Below are positions 5,363 to 11,064 of a stretch of 11,064 nt of DNA, piece by piece. The notes beneath the pieces are model-generated. The model was not told the DNA's origin. It searched no databases and saw only the letters and a list, made by a program, of their open reading frames with translations. Within the stretch, counting starts at the first letter, position 1, and the number at the start of each line of letters is the position of its first letter. Made by a program: the position numbers and the translations under genes. The stretch comes from Acidobacteriaceae bacterium (lineage in GTDB: Bacteria; Acidobacteriota; Terriglobia; Terriglobales; Acidobacteriaceae). Where the stretch lies: NCBI GenBank assembly GCA_027364815.1, contig DAHXOQ010000071.1, positions 1 to 11,064 on the forward strand, written 5' to 3'.

Positions 5363-7413
5363 AGGCAATTAAAACTACTCTCTTCCCTGCAATCGATGAT
5401 TGCCTGCAATCCGGCACAATTCAGCAAAAATCTAAGCTGCTGTCTTTTGCCGTTCTAGTTGTGATTACGTTCGCTGCACATTCAGCCTCGCTTCCCTTGC
5501 GGGCTCAAGACACGCCTAAGAGCGAGACCGCGGCGGCAAATGGCCAAAGCGCTGCGCAACCTCAACCGGCGTCGGCTGCACCTAAAGAAACATCCGCTGA
5601 CAATTCTGCTGCCCCCTCTGGCAAGCTTCCAAGCAGTCGCGACAAGCGCAAGGCTGTAAAGCTCTATCTGCATGCAACCAAACTCTATACCGATTCAAAA
5701 TTCGAAGAGGCTCAAGCTCTGTATCTAAAGGCTGCGGCGCTTGACCCCACGAATCCGAATTACCCCGTCGCAGCCGAATTGGCACGTAGCTATGCAGTCA
5801 CAGCGTTGGTGCAGTCAGCGGCAGCTAGCCGGACACGCGGCGACCAGAGCACAGCACGGGAATCATTGGCGCGTGCGCTCAATCTGGATCCCCAAAACCC
5901 AATCGTCACGCAACATATCGGCGAGTTGGCCACAGATGCAACGAGTGGCGAGGTGCCTGGACTTTATCTGGACGCGGCCAATCAGATTGGCCCGAATGTA
6001 GTATTGGAACCCAGCAAGGAAAAGCACAGTTTTCATCTGCATACAAATATGAGGCAGATAATTCAGCAGGTCTTTGCGGCTTACGGCATCCAGGTGATCA
6101 TCGACGATTCGGTGCGTTCACAAATCGCGCGTTTTGACGTGGATAATGTGGATTTTGCCGATGCAACAAAACTGCTGGGCATCATCACTGTGAGTTTCTA
6201 TGCGCCAATCGACGCACATCGTGCGATTATTGCGCGCGACAACACCGACCTGCGCGGGCAGTATTTGCGCACGGAACTGGAGACAATTTACCCGCCAGGG
6301 CTGAGTGACAAAGAACGCACCGATGTGGAGACGATGGCCAAGTCCATCTTTGATCTTCCCCAGGCCAAGTTGAACGCAAGCTCAGGAACGCTGACGATCA
6401 GAGCACTGCCGCAAACCCTCGACGCATTCAATATGACCCTGCGCCAACTTCTGGAAGGCCGCAGCCAGATGGTGCTTGATGTGCGCATGATTCAATTGGC
6501 AAATTTGCAGGCACGCAACACAGGCGCCACAATTCCCCAGCAGTTCAGCGTCTTCAATGTGGGCATTGAAGAGGCGGCGCTACTGAACAACAACCAGGCG
6601 CTGGTGCAGCAAATCATCTCGTCAGGTCTGGCAAGTGCGAATAACCCGCTTGCAATTCTTGCCATCCTCTACGCGTCTGGCCAGGTAACGGATCCGATTT
6701 TACAATCAATCATCAGTAGCGGCACTGGAATTTTTGGTGGTGGTGCCTCGACCACAGGCATCACGCCGATGCAAACTACTGTGAATCTCAACATCAACTC
6801 CTCGGATTCACGCGAACTCGATGGGATTCAGTTGCGACTCGGCGACGATGAGAAAGGCACCATCAAAACCGGTGTGCGCTACCCGATTACTACCTCCACC
6901 TTTTCAAGTTCACTGGGGACTACCCCTTCGATCCCTGGACTCACTGGGGCCGGATCTTCAAGCAGTCTGTACTCGCAGTATACGAGTTCACTCAATTCAA
7001 TCTCTGCTCCTATGATCGAGTATCAGGACATCGGGCTCACGCTCAATGCGACACCGAGAATTCTGCGCGAGGGAGAAATTGCGCTGACCCTCGATTTGAA
7101 GTTGACAGCATTGTCCGGCGGATCAGTGAATGGTGTTCCCATTCTGAACAGCCGCGCGTATGCCGGCGTCGTTACTCTCAAGGAAGGCGAGGGTGTGGTG
7201 CTGGCCAGCGAAATTGACAAACAGGAATCCAGAGCGCTCAGTGGACAGCCCGGAATCACAGATATTCCCGGGCTAAACAATATTACAAGCGTCGTCAACT
7301 CGACAAATTACGCTTCGTTGCTGATCGTGTTGACTCCGCACCTGGTTCGCGGAACGCAGGTTGGCGGGCATTCACCGATCATGCTTATCGACAGAAGAAA
7401 AATAGGGCCGTAA
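5359..7413 (+). CDS. TPR and secretin-domain outer-membrane protein (GspD/PilQ-like)
   Basis: 684 residues. The start is GTG 5359 with GGAGGG at 5349-5354. An N-terminal signal segment (about 27-49, SKLLSFAVLVVITFAAHSAS) probably ends near LRAQD. A low-complexity Ala/Pro/Ser linker (52-90) follows, then TPR-like helices (about 97-185) with YTDSKFEEAQALYLKAAALDP and a second unit ending ARALNLDPQNP. Residues 222-300 and 305-368 resemble secretin N-type periplasmic domains. The secretin core spans about 370-664, with GDDEKGTIKTGVRYPI (495-510), a Ser/Thr/Gly-rich stretch (511-550) likely to be a loop, VTLKEGEGVVLASEID (605-620), GQPGITDIPGLNNI (629-642) and YASLLIVLTPHLVR (651-664), the classic end of the family. 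Secretins form ring-shaped outer-membrane channels for type II secretion or type IV pili. No ATPase, pilin or platform gene lies in the window, so the partner machine is unknown. A strong hairpin follows the stop. Confidence 0.85.
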   Translation: MKAIKTTLFPAIDDCLQSGTIQQKSKLLSFAVLVVITFAAHSASLPLRAQDTPKSETAAANGQSAAQPQPASAAPKETSADNSAAPSGKLPSSRDKRKAVKLYLHATKLYTDSKFEEAQALYLKAAALDPTNPNYPVAAELARSYAVTALVQSAAASRTRGDQSTARESLARALNLDPQNPIVTQHIGELATDATSGEVPGLYLDAANQIGPNVVLEPSKEKHSFHLHTNMRQIIQQVFAAYGIQVIIDDSVRSQIARFDVDNVDFADATKLLGIITVSFYAPIDAHRAIIARDNTDLRGQYLRTELETIYPPGLSDKERTDVETMAKSIFDLPQAKLNASSGTLTIRALPQTLDAFNMTLRQLLEGRSQMVLDVRMIQLANLQARNTGATIPQQFSVFNVGIEEAALLNNNQALVQQIISSGLASANNPLAILAILYASGQVTDPILQSIISSGTGIFGGGASTTGITPMQTTVNLNINSSDSRELDGIQLRLGDDEKGTIKTGVRYPITTSTFSSSLGTTPSIPGLTGAGSSSSLYSQYTSSLNSISAPMIEYQDIGLTLNATPRILREGEIALTLDLKLTALSGGSVNGVPILNSRAYAGVVTLKEGEGVVLASEIDKQESRALSGQPGITDIPGLNNITSVVNSTNYASLLIVLTPHLVRGTQVGGHSPIMLIDRRKIGP

Positions 7414-7446
7414 AAATTAGGTACTAAGGATTTAGTCCCTAATTTT
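7413..7446 (+). terminator. Hairpin terminator after the secretin gene
   Basis: AAAATTAGG (7413-7421) pairs with CCTAATTTT (7438-7446), and after one mismatch ACTAA (7423-7427) pairs with TTAGT (7432-7436) around the loop GGAT. The stem is thus 9+5 bp and ends in TTTT, so it fits an intrinsic terminator, though it is AT-rich. It begins at the last base of the secretin stop codon. Its A and T ends make it workable in either direction. It separates the secretin unit from the GH31 gene. Confidence 0.6.
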
Positions 7447-7525
7447 AGAATTCCTTTCCCTCCAGCGGCACTCACCAATTATCCTCAGATGCAAAGCATT
7501 AATTGAAGCTCCCATGAGGTGCTGA

Positions 7526-10072
7526 GTGTTCAAATCTCTGTTTTTTTCTGCTGTTCTGATTTTTGCCGCAACAACTCAAGCGAATTGCGCCATGGCAACT
7601 GAAGGGCCCTCTGCGGTCTCGAACAACTTTGCGCGGCTGGACCGGGTCACCGCTTCCCGGGCAACGCAAAATGGCATCGAGATTCGCTCCGGTGCTGCGA
7701 CAATGATGATTACTGCGCTTCGTGACGATGTGGTGCGCGTGCGCATCAGTCCAACCGCGCAATTACCTGAAGATGCAAGCTGGGCCGTGCTCGATCAGTC
7801 GCGCAAATCGCAGGTCGCCGTAAAACCGCTCTCAAGCGAGAACGAAGTAGGCTTCTCTACATCGAAACTGCGCGTGGTGGTTAAGCGCTCGCCGCTTCAG
7901 CTCATCATCAGCGATCTTGAAGGCCATATCCTCAGCGAAGATCTCCCCGGCCGTCCCGTTGAGTTTCACGGCAACAGCTTCCGCGTTTTCAAGAGTTCGC
8001 CCGCCGACGAGCACTACTACGGGCTCGGCGACAAGCCCGGTCCGCTCGATCGCCGCAACGAGGCCTTCACCAATTGGAATACCGATTCATTCGGCTGGCA
8101 GGAATCAACCGACCCCATTTACAAATCAATTCCCTACTTCATCACCTTCAACAAGGGCATTTCTGCCGGAGTTTTCCTCGACAACACCTGGCGCACAAGC
8201 TTTGAGTTCAACAAGGAATACCGCGACGGCTACTCATTTGGCTCCGAGGCTGGACCGCTCGATTATTACGTCTTCCTCGGGCCTGATCCAAAGCACGTCG
8301 TTGAGACGTGGGCCTGGCTGACCGGCACAACGCCGTTGCCTCCGCTCTGGTCGCTTGGTTTTCAGCAATCGCGTTACAGCTACTATCCCGAGGCCGAGGT
8401 GCGCCGCATTGCATCACGGCTGCGCTCGGAACGGATTCCCGTTGACGTGATCTACCTTGACATCGACTATCAATTGAAGAACCGGCCTTTCACAGTTGAC
8501 CCGGAGCGCTTCCCGCATTTTGACCAGATGATTGCCGACTTGAAAGCCGAGCACATTCGCACGGTTCTAATCACCGACCTGCACATCGCCGATCTGCCCA
8601 ACGCGGATTACAAACCTTATGACGAAGGCACGGCTGGCAATCACTTCGTCAAGAATCCTGACGGCTCTACATACGTTGGTATTGTTTGGCCCGGCAAATC
8701 AGTCTTTCCGGATTTCACGGAGAAGACCGCGCGCGAGTGGTGGGGCACACTCTACAAGGATTTTGTTTCTCGCGGAGTCGCTGGCTTCTGGAACGACATG
8801 AATGAGCCGGCGATTTTCGAGGTCGCTTCAAAAACAATGCCTGACGACATTCAACACCGCATCAACGAACCAGGCTTTGCGCCCAGAACTGCAACACACC
8901 TCGAGATTCATAACGTCTTCGGCATGGAAAACAGCCGGGGCACTTTTGAAGGATTGAAGAAAATTGCGCCCGCCACGCGCCCGTTTGTGTTGACACGCGC
9001 AAGCTATGCGGGTGGCCAGCGTTATGCTGCCACGTGGTCCGGCGACAACTCAAGCACATGGAATCATCTGCGCCAGACAACTCCGCAACTTGAGAATCTT
9101 GGCCTGAGCGGTTTTGCAATGAGTGGCGCTGATGTCGGCGGCTTCGCCCGCTCCCCGCAACCGGCGCTCCTGACGCGCTGGCTGCAGGTGGCGGCCTTCC
9201 ATCCGATTGACCGCGACCACACGGCCAACGACACTAACCCGCAGGAACCCTGGGAGAATGGCACAGAACACGACGTGAATCTGCGCCGCTCTGCAATTGA
9301 AGAACGCTACAAACTGCTTCCTTACTTCTACACCGTTGCCGACGAAATGAGCCGCACCGGATTGCCGATGATGCGCCCGCTCTTTCTCGAGTTTCCCAAG
9401 GGCGCAATCGATGGCCAGCCGCTCGATGGAACCGACAGCAACAGCTTCATGCTGGGAGCTGATTTATTAATTGCTGACAGCCCCTATCAGGACACGCCAG
9501 ACAACTATGCCGTTGCACTGCCGCCCGTTGGCTGGTACGACTACTGGACGGGCGCGCATGTTGAAGGCAGCGCCGGACGCAAGGCCATCGACAACACCAA
9601 GGTCAGGCAACCCGAAGTCACCATCCACCCCAGCATTGACACACTGCCGGTTTTTGTTCGCGCAGGCTCCATCATCCCTGAGCAGCCTCTCGTTCAAAGC
9701 ACCAGCGAGAAGCCTGAAGGACCGCTCTCTCTGCGCGTCTATCCGCCGGTAAAAGCTGGCGAAGAGTGCAGCGGAAGCCTCTATCTCGATGACGGCGTCA
9801 GCACAGCCTACCAAAACGGCGAACTGCTGCGCATGCACTTTGAGTGCCTGCAGAGCTCCGATGGCTTGACGCTAACCGTTAGTCCGCATGAAGGCAGCTT
9901 TGCCCCATGGTGGAACCAGCTCTCCGTGGAAGTATACGGGGTCAAACACGAGGCCAAAGGTGCGCACACCGCAAATGGTCCCGTCTCAACCAGTTACGAC
10001 TCCCAGCACCATCGGATTCTCACCGTTGTGCCCGATGATGGCAAGGGGCTGCAATTGAAAGTGGAGTACTGA
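7526..10072 (+). CDS. Secreted glycoside hydrolase family 31 (alpha-glucosidase-like)
   Basis: 848 residues. GTG 7526 is preceded by GAGG (7516-7519); the nearby ATG 7514 is in frame but closed by TGA. A signal peptide (1 to about 24, FKSLFFSAVLIFAATTQANCAMA) points to export to the periplasm or outside; the Cys at 21 is not in a lipobox. Domains: N-terminal beta-sandwich (about 35-265), TIM barrel (about 270-620), C-terminal beta domains (about 620-848). The GH31 nucleophile is Asp424 in GFWNDMNEP (420-428) and the likely acid/base is Asp507 in WSGDN (504-508). Substrate-site marks are YLDIDY (310-315), DVGGF (536-540) and HPIDRDH (559-565). The DIDY motif is more like alpha-glucosidases than alpha-xylosidases, but substrate cannot be fixed from sequence. 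It should release sugar from the non-reducing ends of alpha-glucans or related glycans. The gene has its own unit after the upstream terminator; DUF1990 follows after 2 bases. Confidence 0.93.
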   Translation: MFKSLFFSAVLIFAATTQANCAMATEGPSAVSNNFARLDRVTASRATQNGIEIRSGAATMMITALRDDVVRVRISPTAQLPEDASWAVLDQSRKSQVAVKPLSSENEVGFSTSKLRVVVKRSPLQLIISDLEGHILSEDLPGRPVEFHGNSFRVFKSSPADEHYYGLGDKPGPLDRRNEAFTNWNTDSFGWQESTDPIYKSIPYFITFNKGISAGVFLDNTWRTSFEFNKEYRDGYSFGSEAGPLDYYVFLGPDPKHVVETWAWLTGTTPLPPLWSLGFQQSRYSYYPEAEVRRIASRLRSERIPVDVIYLDIDYQLKNRPFTVDPERFPHFDQMIADLKAEHIRTVLITDLHIADLPNADYKPYDEGTAGNHFVKNPDGSTYVGIVWPGKSVFPDFTEKTAREWWGTLYKDFVSRGVAGFWNDMNEPAIFEVASKTMPDDIQHRINEPGFAPRTATHLEIHNVFGMENSRGTFEGLKKIAPATRPFVLTRASYAGGQRYAATWSGDNSSTWNHLRQTTPQLENLGLSGFAMSGADVGGFARSPQPALLTRWLQVAAFHPIDRDHTANDTNPQEPWENGTEHDVNLRRSAIEERYKLLPYFYTVADEMSRTGLPMMRPLFLEFPKGAIDGQPLDGTDSNSFMLGADLLIADSPYQDTPDNYAVALPPVGWYDYWTGAHVEGSAGRKAIDNTKVRQPEVTIHPSIDTLPVFVRAGSIIPEQPLVQSTSEKPEGPLSLRVYPPVKAGEECSGSLYLDDGVSTAYQNGELLRMHFECLQSSDGLTLTVSPHEGSFAPWWNQLSVEVYGVKHEAKGAHTANGPVSTSYDSQHHRILTVVPDDGKGLQLKVEY

Positions 10073-10074
10073 AT

Positions 10075-10665
10075 TTGTTTCAACTTGCCAAACCAACAAG
10101 TGAAAAGATTCAGAAGAGGGTGGCTGCAATCCAAATGCAGCCGCCCTCGCTTGTTGATTACGGAACTTTATATGGCCCGGAATCTGTATCACGCATCCTC
10201 GATTTTGTGATTGATCATCGCCGTTCGCAAATTGGATATGGCAATAGAGATTTTGTGCGCGCCAAAGATGCATTTAAGCAATGGAAGAACTTCGAACTGG
10301 GATGGGTCAATGTCGCTGATCCAAAATTGCTCATTGAGAAAGATGCAATCGTGGCTGTTGTCGTGCACGCGTTTGGGCTATGGAGTGTTATTTGCAGCCG
10401 GATTGTTCATGTGATTGATGAGCCTACTCGCTTTGGTTTTGTGTACAGAACCACGGAGTTTCATGTTGAGCGCGGTGAAGAACGATTTCTTCTCGAAGTT
10501 GACCCGGCATCCAACGCTGTCTATTACGATTTGCTGGCAATCTCCAAACCTGCTCATTTTCTTTCCAGAATCGGCTATCAGGTCACTCGGCATTTTCAAA
10601 AGCGCTTTGCCATCGAATCACATCTGGCGATGAAGTTGGCCATTAAATCAGCGATTCAATCGTAA
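10075..10665 (+). CDS. DUF1990 family protein
   Basis: 196 residues of unknown function. Family-like segments are GYGNRDFVRAKDAFKQW (54-70) with FELGWVNV (73-80), RFGFVYRTTEFHVERGEERF (119-138) and the end motif KPAHFLSRIGYQVTRHFQKRF (158-178), the pattern G-x-x-Y-x-T-x-x-x-H-x-x-x-G-E-E-x-F being typical of DUF1990 (also seen in plant and actinobacterial proteins). No signal peptide is present; it should be cytosolic. The start is TTG 10075, with GGAG (10063-10066) 8 bases before it inside the end of the GH31 gene; the first in-frame ATG (10135) would remove the part before SLVDYGTLYG. The 2-base spacing makes co-translation with the GH31 gene likely, although a functional link is not known. 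Confidence 0.8.
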   Translation: MFQLAKPTSEKIQKRVAAIQMQPPSLVDYGTLYGPESVSRILDFVIDHRRSQIGYGNRDFVRAKDAFKQWKNFELGWVNVADPKLLIEKDAIVAVVVHAFGLWSVICSRIVHVIDEPTRFGFVYRTTEFHVERGEERFLLEVDPASNAVYYDLLAISKPAHFLSRIGYQVTRHFQKRFAIESHLAMKLAIKSAIQS

Positions 10666-10672
10666 AAAGTAC

Positions 10673-10702
10673 AGCATTTTAGAAGTTTTCATCAAAAATG
10701 CT
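10673..10702. repeat. 8-bp inverted repeat upstream of purQ
   Basis: AGCATTTT (10673-10680) and AAAATGCT (10695-10702) are perfect complements around a 14-base loop, just after the DUF1990 stop. It has no T-run behind it on the plus strand, so it is a poor terminator; it could be an operator or simply AT-rich pairing. It overlaps the candidate purQ -10 element. Confidence 0.4.
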
Positions 10703-10707
10703 AATCT
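10699..10707 (+). promoter_or_regulatory. Candidate extended -10 promoter for purQ
   Basis: TGCTAATCT fits the extended -10 pattern TG-N-TAnnnT. Transcription would start at about 10714, the A of the purQ ATG, giving a leaderless mRNA. This agrees with the lack of any Shine-Dalgarno sequence before the gene. The -35 (TTAGAA at 10679, 17-base spacer) is poor. Confidence 0.3.
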
Positions 10708-10713
10708 GAAATC

Positions 10714-11064
10714 ATGAAATTCGGCGTCTTAGTCTTTCCCGGCTCCAACTGCGACCACGATACATACAACGTGATTGCCGAGATTGCACACCAACCGGTC
10801 AGCTTTCTCTGGCATGATTCTGAAGACCTCGGCGGAGTGGATGCCGTGCTCGTGCCCGGCGGCTTTGCTTATGGCGATTACCTGCGCACCGGAGCCATTG
10901 CACGCTTTTCGCCGGTGATGCAGTCGGTGAAAAAATTCGCCGGCGCGGGTGGCCTCGTTCTCGGCATCTGCAACGGCTTTCAAATTCTCACCGAAGCAGG
11001 CCTCTTGCCCGGCGCGCTGATGCGCAACGCCGGCCAGAGGTACATTTGCCGCCAGGTATACTTG
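10714..11064 (+). CDS. purQ: Phosphoribosylformylglycinamidine synthase, glutaminase subunit (PurQ), 3' end cut
   Basis: 117 codons are inside the window, about half of the usual 220-260 residues. PurQ takes the amide nitrogen of glutamine and passes ammonia to PurL, which makes FGAM from FGAR in purine synthesis; many such complexes also need PurS. Seen in the sequence are the start KFGVLVFPGSNCDHDT (2-17), typical of PurQ, VPGGFAYGDYLRTGAIA (47-63) and the class I glutamine amidotransferase nucleophile Cys86 in GICNGFQ (84-90). The catalytic His/Glu pair lies beyond the edge. No purS-like frame is directly upstream. There is no ribosome binding site, and a -10-like motif ends 6 bases before the ATG. 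Confidence 0.93.
   Translation, partial: MKFGVLVFPGSNCDHDTYNVIAEIAHQPVSFLWHDSEDLGGVDAVLVPGGFAYGDYLRTGAIARFSPVMQSVKKFAGAGGLVLGICNGFQILTEAGLLPGALMRNAGQRYICRQVYL

Noticed and set aside
10673..10702. AGCATTTT/AAAATGCT as a terminator after DUF1990
   Set aside because: The stem is weak and AT-rich and lacks a T run behind it on the plus strand; kept only as an inverted repeat.

Overview
The window reads as ordinary chromosomal DNA of a Gram-negative bacterium. An LptE-type outer-membrane lipoprotein and an outer-membrane secretin show the diderm envelope. The gene mix (ECF sigma factor with a soluble zinc anti-sigma protein, a stand-alone Fis-type DNA-binding protein, a TPR-secretin protein, a secreted GH31 glycosidase) and the moderate GC content fit Acidobacteriota of the Terriglobales/Acidobacteriaceae type. 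That assignment is inference from family flavour and gene order, not a database result.

Layout: bases 1-1489 lie on the minus strand and hold lptE followed by holA, which runs off the left edge. This lptE-holA order is also known from Enterobacteria. A 138-base divergent region separates them from the plus-strand genes. Next come a two-gene stress-response unit (ECF sigma factor overlapping its anti-sigma partner by 4 bases), then about 610 bases without a convincing gene but rich in inverted repeats, then purC (SAICAR synthase) and cvpA. After these come a small Fis-type regulator, a doubtful 79-residue ORF whose stop overlaps the next start, and a 684-residue TPR plus secretin-domain outer-membrane protein closed by a strong hairpin. 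The right part holds a secreted GH31 alpha-glycosidase, a DUF1990 protein only 2 bases downstream, and the 5' part of purQ (FGAM synthase glutaminase subunit), cut by the right edge.

How the genes work together: purC, cvpA and purQ form a dispersed purine-synthesis neighbourhood, with envelope and carbohydrate genes between them. LptE/HolA and SigE/anti-sigma are self-contained functional pairs. I see no CRISPR array, tRNA, rRNA, insertion sequence, phage or defence genes.

The most unusual part is the gene-free stretch 2557-3170. It holds a 14-bp-stem hairpin, two further hairpins, a possible three-way junction containing a perfect CRP-like palindrome (TGTGA-N6-TCACA), and a terminator-like hairpin that works only for minus-strand transcription. 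It may be a small-RNA locus or a long purC leader. No new multi-gene system can be claimed from this window.
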